Assembly: GCA_031308135.1 (NCBI GenBank)
Contig: JAHLJT010002630.1
Coordinates: 101,916,337 to 101,980,336 of the forward strand
Direction of reading: 5' to 3'
From: Acheta domesticus
Lineage: Eukaryota; Arthropoda; Insecta; Orthoptera; Gryllidae
Length of the DNA: 64,000 nt
A program made the position numbers and the translations under genes. Of this stretch, positions 54,399 through 64,000 are shown piece after piece (positions within the stretch are counted from its first letter, which is position 1; every line of letters starts with the position of its first letter). The notes below the pieces were generated by a model. It made no database searches. It saw only the letters and a program-made list of their open reading frames with translations, and was not told the DNA's origin.

Positions 54399-54727
54399 TC
54401 CTCGAGCTGCCCTGCCGATCCCTCGCAAGAAACCTCTCGTCCGCACGCTTGCGATCAACCCCTGGCGTTTGCTCTGGCTAGGGCGCAGGGCGCAGGGCAC
54501 TGGCAGCGGCGCGACGGGGCGTCGTGGCGGCGGAGGCAGCGGCGCCACCGCGTCGCGGCGCCCGCCCCTCCCCGCCCCGCCGGCGCCGCCCACACCCCCA
54601 CCCCCGCCCCCGCGCCGCCCTCGACGCAGGCGCCGCGGTGGCGGCGGCGGCGGCGACGCGGAAGGCGGGGTGTCATCCGTCCCCGCTTCGCTGGCTGCGG
54701 CGGGGAAGACGACGGGTAGAAGGAAAG
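54399..54727. other. GC-rich tract
   Basis: CpG-rich with (GGC)n at 54640-54655. Frames on both strands are Ala/Pro/Arg-rich and have no domain. A CpG island or GC-rich exon remnant is possible. Confidence 0.45.
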
Positions 54728-54735
54728 GTGATGGC

Positions 54736-55502
54736 TAGACATCGGATGTTTAGGGAAATGCCTATTTTTTTCTTGGGAACTTATTTAAAGGCTGATAATA
54801 TATGTGCACGAATCATGACAAATAATGACATATGACGAACTTTTATAATGCTTATTTTAGCATAAATGCCTTTTTTTGCATAAATGTCTTTTCTTTGGAA
54901 TTATTGCAAGTTTTTTCCTTTTATGTGTTATTTTTATATACACTACTAAGATATCAAAAACTCGGCCATGGGCAATCTGACCATTCATTACGAAATCTTC
55001 AATTCATATTTGTATTTTCAAATACGAGAGAATTCCTGAAAGTTTACCAACATATTTTTCTCCATTTCCCTATTTCATAAATACTAGCCATGTTCTGAAA
55101 AAATGGTCGATTGACAATACACCCAGGGCACCTTTTGAGTGGAAATAAATGTAAATTCTGAGAAGATTTCAGTGTTACTCATTTTTAATTTCTAAAATAT
55201 ACGCCAGACACATTAGTAGGTGTTCAGGAATCCTTTACTGTATTCAAACTGATTTTGTCTCCCAATCGTCACAAATTTGAAATTGCAATCCTTGAAAAGT
55301 TACTGGTAATGTGTATGCAATGGAAACTATTAAGAATAAAATGTAGAAGAGTTGTAAATATGTATGGAGTTTTGCAAATAATTTTTAATTTTTTTGTGAA
55401 TGTAATTTATGACAGTACCTTTTTTCTCCTTTCCTTGACATTTTCAATGCCTTTTTAGGCGCCTAAAAGACGATTTTTTAGTGCCTAAACATCCGATGTC
55501 TA
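54736..55502. mobile_element. hAT-like element with perfect 8-bp target duplication (TAGACATCGGA ends)
   Basis: TAGACATCGGATGTTTAGG at the left is exactly mirrored by CCTAAACATCCGATGTCTA at the right. GTGATGGC flanks both sides (54728-54735 and 55503-55510). 767 bp, AT-rich, no transposase. Confidence 0.92.
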
Positions 55503-55512
55503 GTGATGGCTA

Positions 55513-55639
55513 TACGGCGATTTCTCTAACTTTGCCCCTCAAGGCAACTCAAATCCCATCTTCGCGATGGAATATGTCACGGCATTTCGCGTCTTTCTCG
55601 GTCTTGCCGGTAGAAGTCGCATGATCGCAAGCATTGCAT
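55513..55639. mobile_element. half of a palindromic MITE
   Basis: Starts ATACGGCGATTTCTCTAACT, followed by 'aatcccatcttcgcgatgg', 'cacggcatttcgcgtctttc' and 'gtcgcatgatcgcaag'. One arm only. It is cut at about 55639, where another repeat begins. Confidence 0.8.
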
Positions 55640-56614
55640 GAAAATGCATGAAATTTCATGGGCATGAAAATCGACGTTTTTAGCACTTAAAATATGTTAC
55701 AAAATGACTAAGCCAGGCAAAAATATAGTAATGAAAAAATATATATTTGGCATGTAGAACTGACTGAGGAATAAATTAGGCATTATTTATTATGCAGGAA
55801 AAATAATATATACAATGAGACAAGCATATTTTATTCACTTTCATAATTAGCAGTATAATATATAATCAATATTTTCTCCAAATTTTCTACATGTGTCTGT
55901 CGTATCTATTGAAATCATTTTGAAGGCTTAAAATTAAATTTTCACTGAGATTTTTAGGATCAAACTAATTTAGTCACATTCCTCATGTTTACTACTCCTG
56001 GAACGTCTTCACTTGTTCCCCCCAAAAAACATGTACCACATGACCCATTTAACCATTGGATCGTATTTTGTAATCTAGAATTAGAAAATCTACCGTATTT
56101 TGTAATCCTGTCCGAGAGTAGGCTTCTGCCTGCCCTGGCTTTCCTCGCCTGCACTTCGAAGACGACGCGCTGCGGCGATAAGCCTCAACCTGTCAATGCA
56201 GCTGAACCAGGAATGGGTGCAATTGCCAAAGAAGTGCGTGCAAATCGGAGACGACCGTGAAACATCTCAATTACATTGACTTGTAGGACTCTTTGTGTTC
56301 GGTATTTTGAATGAGAGATTTCGGTGCGTTGTAGATTGTGTATTCGATCACACAATATTTGCATTTCTGAAAAGTATTTGCGTGTCCGTAAAACGAATTT
56401 CAAAATTGAGCATTTAAAATATGATCATCGTTGAAAATAACTTGTCGTAGGCAAAAACAAATTAAAATAGGCATCAACCGCCCTTTTTAGAGCATTTTAG
56501 GCACTATTAGACACTTTCAATAAATCAATTTTCTCTTGATTCGTAAAGACCTATAATTATTTTCCTCAATATCATAAAGGATCTAAATAGGCATTTGCCC
56601 TAAAATCCGAGGTC
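55640..56614. mobile_element. related hAT-like remnant
   Basis: The right end AAATAGGCATTTGCCCTAAA followed by ATCCGAGGTCTA (to 56614) matches the end sequence of the 54736 element with changes. The left limit (near 'catgaaaatgcatgaaattt') is estimated. A 91-codon frame at 55985-56260 lies inside, with no recognised domain. Confidence 0.5.
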
Positions 56615-57522
56615 TAATTATGATGTGAGGTGTGATGCGTAAGTTAGACACTCAAAATGTTTAGAGAATAACAACTTCCATTCCGTTTGTGGATTTGCGT
56701 AAGCGTCAAACATTCCGAAATGTTACGTTTAACTTTTATAATAAAAAGTTCGAAATTCTGTTTCAAATCGTTTGAATCTAAATTGTCAAACCGTTAACAG
56801 TTAATAATTGTAACAAACGTTCGCAGTTATGATTAAAAATTATATTAATTTTTTTCTTTTACTCCTAATTAAAAAAAAGTTTTTATTATGAATCCATATG
56901 AGCAAGCGTTTCATTATGTAGCTAATTATAACTCCTGAATGGTTATTTACCTGTTAGGTACCGTCGTAAATAATATTACAATAAAACATAGGGAAATTAA
57001 ACAACGCTATCATACGAACAATAATTATCTAACAATAATTTTCGTTTAAATTTGACTTTACCCAGCAAAATGTGGCAAACTGCCGTAGATAATACTTCAT
57101 AGCAGGCCGTTCATTATTAAAACAATTAATAACTAATTACGAATTACACTTAATTACTAATTATACTCTTATAACTCATTACGAAATGGATCTGTATATT
57201 TCCCTCCCATAATTCCCTCCGAGAGGACATGTATCATTCTACTATTTTCATATTTCCCTCGTAACCAGGATTCTCTCGATCCAGGGAAGTTATGCTGTGT
57301 ATATCGAACTCCGAATGGAAATCAGTAACGAGAAGTAGCGTATCAGTAAAAAAATAAAACATAATTTAGATTTTTTTTAACATACTAGCGTACTCGTACT
57401 CTCGCATGCTCTATCTCACCCTCTTCCTTATTTTTCATTTTCATATTACGCCTGTAGAATCTATATTTCTTCAAGACCCTTTTATCCTCCATGACTTGTT
57501 CTTTCTTGTAATTTACAACAAT
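56615..57522. other. AT-rich non-coding DNA
   Basis: No gene seen. Confidence 0.5.
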
Positions 57523-57860
57523 AGTCCGGAGAGGAAATGTCGAAACTCCGAAAATAAACTCTTAAGACAATTCTAAGAATATTTTGTCTAATAAACTACG
57601 TGGATATTCCGAATGGTTTAGCCGCAATAAGCACTCAAAACTTTCTTTTGTAAATAACAATTTACATGTTTCTGGAGTGTTTCTATGCTTCAATAATGCA
57701 AATTTTTGCCTAGAAATCATTTTTTCATACCAACTTTTGAGTGCTTATAGCGGCTCAACCATTCGGAATATCCACGTAGTTTATTACACAAAATATGCTT
57801 AGAATTGTCTTAGGAGCTTATTTTTGAAGTTTCGACGTTTCCTCCCCGGACACCCTGTAT
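57523..57860. mobile_element. foldback MITE (GTGTCCGGGGAGG ends), copy B
   Basis: The arms meet near 57690. 'aataagcactcaaaa' / 'ttttgagtgcttat', 'gtggatattccgaatgg' / 'ccattcggaatatccac' and 'cgaaactccgaaaataa' / 'ttatttttgaagtttcg' pair. It is the same family as 8966-9523 but shorter and less decayed. The right end is GTCCGGGG followed by CCTGTATA on the outside strand, as in many Tc1/mariner MITEs. Confidence 0.85.
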
Positions 57861-58440
57861 AATACACCTTTGTTAATTCAACCATTTCTTATTTAACTTT
57901 ATTATTAAAGAGGTACACCCATGTCATTCATTCGCATAGAATATCAAATAATTAGTAAATTCACATATTGGAGTTGCAGATTCTACAGGCTCTGAACAGG
58001 TGGGGTAAAATTGAGAAGTGTGGAACCAGCAAAACTGTAACAGAAAGGTCAAGAAGATCTCATCCTATAGATTACAGTGTAAAGAACATTTTTTTGAGGC
58101 CTTTGGGCTCGAAATTTTAGTTTTTGAGGCCCTAGAACGTTTTGTTTAGGAGTTATTTAACGACAGAGATTAAAAAAATTCCTGATGTGCGTTGCGGGTT
58201 TCATTTTACATGAAGATTTAGATGCGTTTTAAACAAACCCTTCATATTTTTAAAGTCAAAGTGCAATTTGTCCCGTCTCCGTGAAATTATCTTTCTTAGA
58301 AGAATTAACTTTCTCTTGTTTATTTATAAAGGTTGGTTGTGTGTGACAGTCGCAAAGGGAAGGTATACTACTAAATAATATTGAAGACGATATTTTTTCC
58401 TGTAGATCGTGTGTATCGAGATTCCGCTTTTTACTCGCTT
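57861..58440. other. non-coding DNA
   Basis: No gene recognised. Confidence 0.5.
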
Positions 58441-59185
58441 CATGCACTTTTAAGTGGGACCGGTGTTCGTCCTTGTGGAACGCCCGGCGTGCTCGACATC
58501 GTCCGTCGTCGCCAGCAGCCGTCGACCGCGGCGTCAGCTGCCTCTTCGGCCCCGAGGTGTCGGGCGAGCGCGCACGGCACGATGTCGGCCGATGTGCTGT
58601 CGCGGTGCCACGGCGTCTGAGAAGCCACTTTGCCGCCCCACCCTCTCCTCCGACCCCCTTCCTCGGCCACCTGGCTGTCAACCCAAGCCCACGCTCCTCG
58701 CTACTCGCTACACAGCCCCCCTCTCCAACCCCCGCATCGCTCCCACCCGCTCCCGGCCCCACCCTCGCCAACGGTAACAGCCCCGGCCCCGCCCCAGGCC
58801 CCGCCCCCGGCCTCGCCTCCGGCCCCGCCCCCCACTCCGCCCCCCGGCCGTGCACCCGGCGCCGTCCCTGTCTGCGCCCCCATCGCCGCCCTCGCTCCTG
58901 GCCCCGCCCCCGGCCACGCCCTCGGCCCCGCCTCTAGCCCCGGCCCCGCCACTACCCCCGTCATCCCCCCCGACAGCGTCCCCGGCACCGCCCCCTCCCG
59001 CGGTATCGCGCTCCCGCTCCTGGCACCGCCCCCGCCCCTCGCCCCGCCCCGCACTTCCCCCACACCGCCTCGCCCCGCCACTGAACCACCCGCGCGCAGC
59101 CTCCCCGCCCCGTCCCCGCTGCTTCCGCGCGCGCGTCGCCGCCGATCGCCCATCGATCCTCGACAAAACAGATGAGCGCACCTCG
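58441..59185. other. GC-rich tract with CCCCGCCCC/GGCCCC repeats
   Basis: 58760-59100 is an imperfect array of CCCCGCCCCCGGCC-type words. All frames on both strands stay open because stops are rare in such DNA. Products are Pro/Ala/Arg or Gly/Ala/Arg and have no domain. It may be an expanded GC minisatellite or a CpG-island 5' region. Confidence 0.55.
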
Positions 59186-59201
59186 AGAGACTACCTACGT
59201 A

Positions 59202-59693
59202 CAGCAGTGCTCAAAAAAACCGCATCACCCCGCTCACGGTTGGAATCTGCAATAGAATTTTGAAAATACACCACCTAATTTGCAAAATCGAGTGAGTTAT
59301 GAAGCTAACGGTATGAGAAACGTCATATTATCTACATAAAATATATGATTACGTTATGTTACGATATGTGATTATGTTTGTCTCCGTACCTCGTACGAAA
59401 CACGACATGGCGGCATCCTGGACTGATCACATTAATATTGTGTATACTCTACGTTATTTGGCGCCATGGGAAAATATTCCCGAAACATGTATATGGCTGA
59501 ATTTTCTGCAAAGTAAATTTTAATTAGCCTACTAATTCTCGTTGATACCTCTGTTATTCTGAAATATCAATCATGGAGTACTATACGATCTCTTCTGCCA
59601 GAACATGATTAACAATTTTTGAGAGCATATTGGATTAGGAAAAAACATAATGACCACTTTCTTTTGGTGATGCAGTTTATTTTAGCACTGCTA
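59202..59693. mobile_element. Tc1/mariner-type MITE (CAGCAGTGCTCAAA ends)
   Basis: The left end CAGCAGTGCTCAAAAAAACC with GCATCACC and the right end, reversed, TAGCAGTGCTAAAATAAACT with GCATCACC, are flanked by TA (59200-59201 and 59694-59695). 492 bp, no transposase. A related end is at 46404. Confidence 0.85.
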
Positions 59694-59849
59694 TACACAC
59701 ACGTAGGCCTGTACTGCCTTCGACGTCTCAGTGGCACCAACATGAAAACGAGTGGTTCTGCAACGTCACATACAGTCTCTCATACTCTCATACATCGAAC
59801 TAAATGTAAGAGCTCTCTGTAAGAGCTAACTGTAAGAGCTGTCCCTACT

Positions 59850-60120
59850 CTGAATGGGTCCTAGGGTTCGAGACCCGACAGTGGCAGATATTCGACACTA
59901 GATATATAGCCAGGTTGAATTCCTCTGCTGCCTGGAGGAGAATTCTAGCAGCCAGCTGCTCTGATCGGCAGTTTCCCGTGGTTTCTCTGATCAACTCCGG
60001 GCGAGTGCCGGAGCAGTGCTCTAACAAACGGGCCACAGACCGCGCGTCCCCTCCCTTTGTTGTCTTATCCTACCCCCTTACAGCTACATGCCGGGAGACC
60101 GGTCGAGAGCAGAGTGCCGT
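59850..60120 (+). mobile_element. SINE-1, 5' part
   Basis: B box GGTTCGAGACCCGACAGTGG, then the body to 'gccgggagaccggtcgagag'. The 3' half is missing. Confidence 0.85.
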
Positions 60121-61569
60121 GCCGCTATAGGAAAATTCGTGTGAGCGGTGGCCAGCGCTCAGTCAGGCCAGCGCTGGTCGGTGCCAGGGCGCTGTGCGAT
60201 GTCGCTCGCTCGTAGCACCGGTGTTGCCAGATTAGGGGTTTCACCTTTAAAATCTAGCTTTTTGGTGTTCTGAGTGGACCTTCAGGGAGCAAATTTATTT
60301 GGGGTTTTGTTGTGTGTTTTTCGTTGAGATTTGAAATGTTAATTGTTTAAAAAATATATTGTTCATAACAAAATTACAAAACCCAAATATAGTTCCCTAT
60401 GATTATTGCAGGTAAACTTATTAAAATACGAATAATTCGTATAACTAACCTAAATCACTTATAGGCGTATAATAATATTGAATGAAATCCCTCAATTAAA
60501 ATTTGGCGCTTATTTGTCACAACGAATCAAAACCAAATATTGGCAGAAGAAAGTAACGAATTTGATGAAAAGGAAAGTATAACTGCAATAAACAAGTAAT
60601 GAAAACAAAAAATTCGTTTGAAAAGTTTTACAAAGAGTTACCATTATCTCTTTCTCAGTCATTACAATGGATGAGACCAGATGCCTCTTCAGTTTCAAAA
60701 CTCGTACGCAGTGTGAAACTTCTTTAAAAAACTTAAACAATGTGTATATATATGCGAATTCTTACATAAATAGTTGTTATACATATTTTTATGCATTACA
60801 AATATAGGTATTTAGTATAAATATAATAACAAATACAATTAATAATATTCTTCTTTAAGCATGAATGCAATTAAAGAAAATAAATTTCTTAAATTTGCAT
60901 ATATTTAAGCATAGAGTAGTAATTTTTTTGTGACATTTTGGTGGTTTTCGCAGCGCTTTCTAGTGGGAAATGATTAAGACCACCTGATAGCACAGCTAGC
61001 GTTTTCAATGGATTCTGGAAAATCCAGAAGCCGTCTAATTTTCTAACATAACCTTCCTTCGTTCACTAAGTTAACTTGTAATTAAATGAGCAGTGGAACC
61101 ATCATTGAAACCATTCAGCTCCGGAAAAAATTAGGAAAATTGCAATGGAGTCCAAGATATGGGAAGAGCGCTTGAACTTAGTACACCTTCAGGAATAAAC
61201 AAAACAAATATTTATTACAAGAATTTTCCATGAAAATTCTAGTTTTATTTTGCAAATAAGAACAGAATGTTAATATAAAAGCTAACGATACATACATGTA
61301 GGCATATATGTAAGAAGAGGACAGCCAAGTACATATATTTAAGTAGACGATTTGCCAAATACCGTTTTTATCGTTAACAAGGACTCATTTCATTACGTTC
61401 TGGCAACACTATATTTTAGAACATTATTTTTTTAAAAATAATGTTTTATTTAAAAATAATATTTTTATAAAAACATGCACATGTAAATTGAGACAATGTA
61501 TTCGACACATATTCAATGATGTTCGGGTAAAAGGGAATTACGTCATTTGTTTATAAAGGTGGAGGTACG
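60121..61569. other. mostly AT-rich DNA with hAT-like motifs
   Basis: 'ggtgttgccagattaggggt' at 60220 and the reversed GTGTTGCCAGAACG at 61397-61410 look like two hAT-type ends about 1.2 kb apart. No target duplication fits, so I do not call an element. Otherwise no gene. Confidence 0.35.
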
Positions 61570-61949
61570 TTGAGTAAGAGATTACACTGCCAATCTTCGG
61601 TATGGATCTACACAAAATGCCTTCGGGTAACACACTCCTGGCAGATGCAATTCGACTTTTACTTGCTTTCTTTTACGTCCTTTGCTGTTTTTTTTCTCGA
61701 GGCCTTTGCAATGAGGTTGTGCTCGGATGCTTTGCATTTAACGCGGGAAGAAAGAGAACTGGGAAGAGGAGAAGATTTCATTGCTCGTGAGGGGGTGGGG
61801 TGGCAGCACTGTCTCTCGCGAGCGGAAGTGGCGCTGCGTCTTTTCCGGAAGTGTTGTTCTTGGCGCCGCTTCCTGTCGCGATGCAAACGGCGCAACCCCC
61901 CCCTGACTCTCCCCTCCCCCTCCACGGCCACCCCTTCACCACCGCTCTG
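61570..61949. other. unassigned open frames
   Basis: A 126-codon frame (61570-61950) and an overlapping 62-codon frame starting at 61602 run here. The latter has a hydrophobic N-terminal segment (LLADAIRLLLAFFYVLCC) that could be a signal or membrane helix. A TATAAA-like word lies at about 61552. I recognise no family and no splice signals, and both frames end at or before a SINE. They are probably chance. Confidence 0.25.
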
Positions 61950-62505
61950 ACTGGCAAGGTAGCTCAGGGTATCAAAGGATGTCACTGCAGTGCCTCTGAC
62001 CGGGATGTCCAAGGTTCAAGACCCGACAGTGGTAGGATTTTCGACACTAGCCAGATAGCTAGGTCGAATTCAGTCGCTGTCTGGAGGAGAATTCTAGCGG
62101 CCGGCTGCTCTGGTCGGTAGTTTTCCGTGGTTTCTCTGGTCAACGCCATATGGATAACGGAGAAGTTCCCTAACAACGGGCCGCGGACCGCGCGCGATCT
62201 TTCCTTCGTCTTCCTTGTCCTATTCCTCACCCCTTACCACGTACCTAAACCTGCACTACACTACCACTCATGCCGGGAGAGCGGTCGGCAGCTTACAGCT
62301 TGTCCCGGCTGGAGTGGTGTCCCGCTGGTGGGAGATACCTGTCTCAAAAAGTGTGCACTCGACAAGTGAGACGGGAACTTTACTGGAAGCGGTCCTACAA
62401 ACAAACTCGGCCACTTTCCGTGATAAAAACATGCACTGCACTTATGGGACAAACGACCATAGTGTAGTTGGCGTGCCCGCAACACGAATAATAATCAATA
62501 AACTC
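61950..62505 (+). mobile_element. SINE-1, full length
   Basis: Starts with GGTAGCTCAGGGTATCAAAG (A box) and GGTTCAAGACCCGACAGTGG (B box), contains all body segments ('ggaggagaattctagcggcc', 'ccgcgcgcgatctttccttc', 'ggagatacct') and ends in 'aataataatcaataaa'. Both internal promoter boxes are good. A short piece in the 3' third is replaced (62340-62400). Confidence 0.9.
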
Positions 62506-62558
62506 CTTACCCGTCCTCTAGTTTCCCTTCCATTCCTAATTCCATACCTCTCTCCCTT

Positions 62559-63197
62559 TAGGGTTGCCAGACGTTCACTATTTGAGTGAACTGTTCACTA
62601 CTCCAATCATTGATTCACTAATTAGAAAAATAGAATAGTGAACATGTAAAAGAGCTTTTAAACTCGATTAGAGCTGACTTTGTCCTGTTGGGGAAATCTA
62701 GCTGATCGCGCAGGTCCGCGCAGTTGTCTTAGTTTTCGGCCCCAAATCTACTAAAATAGTTTTAATATCGTGCATCAGATACAGTCTCCAATGCTCGCAC
62801 CGTAAGAATGGAGGTTGAGTCAGTCGAAGCGAACTGTACATTTTTTTTAACATTCTCTGGTAAGTGTATGGAAGTTATTCAAGAAGATTTATAATGTTGT
62901 AAAAGCTACTCCATCAAGCAAAGAATTGTCGAAAATAGTTACCAATTGAGTTAAATAATAAGTAAAATACAAAGAATGTGATTTAAAGATAACTGTAGCA
63001 AAGCACGCCAATTGTCAAGTTAATATGTTTAATTATAAATTATTGACTACTCTAACATTATTCACAGAGCAATATAATCTTATCACAGATTAAGTTATAT
63101 TGATATCTATAAATGTCTTGTTCAAAACTTATCTGTCCTCATTCATTCCCATCCCCCCCCGGTTCAGTATTTTCTTAGAACAGATTTGGCAACCCTA
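62559..63197. mobile_element. DNA transposon with AGGGTTGCCA ends
   Basis: TAGGGTTGCCAGACGTTCAC at the left and, reversed, TAGGGTTGCCAAATCTGTTC at the right delimit 639 bp. The left subterminal region has short inner repeats of GTTCACTA and AGTGAAC. The ends are hAT-like, but the flanking 8-mers (TCTCCCTT and CTCGGTTC) do not match well. No transposase frame. Confidence 0.65.
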
Positions 63198-64000
63198 CTC
63201 GGTTCGTTTCCTCTACTTCTAACTCACTGCTTCTTCATCTGCTCAGCCTTCTCCATCTTTTCCATGTGAAGCTCAATCTCATTCATTCGCATTAATTTCT
63301 ATTCCCTTCTCCCTTCCCCATCCAATTCCAATTCCTCTTCTCCCCTTTTCCTCAGGTTACGTTGGCCGAGGGCCACGCCTTTCCTTGGCGACGTTGCCAA
63401 TGGCCATCGCCATCGCTGCGTGCAAACGTAGGTTGGTACTTGTAATGTTGCACGGCAGGGGGGCGCAGACTGGGGAAGAGGTTGAAAGTAAAACGACATG
63501 AATGGGTGTTGGCAAGCTAAGAGTTCAGAGTTTTACTCGGGAATTTAGCAGCTTCCTTTCGATAATAGGAGATTAGAGACAGAAAAGGACTTCAACACTG
63601 TTTTAATGGAACTGATCCTGGAAGTAGATAACATTAAATTGATTAAATTTAAACTGTAATATTTAGAGTAAAAGTAAAATACTTCTTAGATGTTTCAGTC
63701 CTTGTGAACAGTGCGCAATTCGTCGCAGACTTTAAAACAAATCACCATTTCACATTTGTTGACAGAGTTTGTTAGAGTTGAAATTAATTAATTTAAAACA
63801 TTTAGAATCAGATTTAGTTCTTCGGTGTAGTTAGATTTTGGTTAGCATTTGTGATTCAGAAAATGCGGGTAGTCTGCAAATTTAAAATGATTACTTGTAT
63901 CGTCAACTATATAGGATAATAGTAGACGTAAATAGTTTATAACGAATGCTTTCTACATCAAGAGTATGAAATAGTAAACCAAATCACTTATCGTGGTGTT
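63198..64000. other. non-coding DNA
   Basis: A pyrimidine-rich patch at 63200-63350, otherwise AT-rich. No gene or repeat recognised. Confidence 0.5.

Noticed and set aside
58256..59263. Pro/Ala-rich and Gly/Arg-rich frames of 100-200 codons
   Set aside because: They come from GC-rich imperfect repeats with few stops in all six frames. No domain, splice site or codon pattern supports one of them.
60219..61411. A 1.2 kb hAT element between two GTGTTGCCAGA-like ends
   Set aside because: The ends resemble each other, but flanking 8-mers do not match and the interior shows no relation to the other hAT copies.
27716..62589. Recurring 60-125-codon frames inside SINE-1 copies
   Set aside because: The same nucleotide family gives different frames in different copies, with no conserved product. 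They are not genes.

Overview
The window looks like nuclear DNA from an arthropod, most likely an insect with a large, transposon-rich genome. It has long AT-rich non-coding stretches, one clear spliced gene with canonical GT...AG borders, many short TA-rich and CA/CT microsatellites, and a dense layer of eukaryotic class I and class II elements (Tc1/mariner, hAT, piggyBac-like, pogo-like, THAP-containing, tRNA-derived SINEs, a non-LTR retrotransposon 3' end). There are no bacterial operons, rRNA genes or CRISPR arrays. I cannot name the species.

The only convincing host gene is an ankyrin-repeat gene on the + strand. One exon (15398-16795) codes for a low-complexity, Arg/Glu/Gln-rich N-terminal region and the first ankyrin repeat. 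A final exon (21336-21659) codes for the rest of a four-repeat ankyrin block and the stop codon. The 4.5 kb intron holds two tandem 3' ends of a non-LTR retrotransposon, a complete but dead Tc1-like transposon, a hairpin, and a TTAA-flanked piggyBac-type MITE that itself contains a palindromic MITE. The piggyBac-type MITE ends 27 bp before the splice acceptor.

Layout: 0-5.2 kb, a hAT-type MITE and a 3.4 kb inverted-repeat element with a broken THAP domain and a nested pair of inverted hammerhead-like motifs. 5.8-9.5 kb, first SINE copy, a hAT MITE with perfect 8-bp target duplications and a large foldback. 9.5-13 kb, empty AT-rich DNA. 13-15 kb, SINE fragment and a split palindromic MITE. 15.4-21.7 kb, the ankyrin gene. 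21.8-31.8 kb, repeats, a CXC-domain transposon remnant, a second piggyBac-type MITE, two kinds of tRNA-derived SINE, a hAT element and a ~1.5 kb inverted duplication. 31.8-36.5 kb, GC-rich tracts, minisatellites, two adjacent SINEs and a three-copy direct repeat. 36.5-44.9 kb, AT-rich with a pogo-like element and SINEs. 44.9-54.4 kb, a hAT element with perfect 8-bp duplications, a third piggyBac-type MITE, SINEs, a palindrome with hammerhead-like cores and a ~75-bp satellite with a higher-order period. 54.4-64 kb, hAT, mariner-type and foldback MITEs, GC-rich tracts and more SINEs.

Two families dominate. 'SINE-1' is a ~550-bp tRNA-derived SINE (at least 14 copies or fragments on both strands). 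The other is a superfamily of near-perfect palindromic MITEs that share a core (ACGGCATTTCGCG and GCATGATCGC) but carry different outer ends. Almost all open frames longer than 60 codons fall in repeats, GC-rich tracts or SINEs and do not look like genes.
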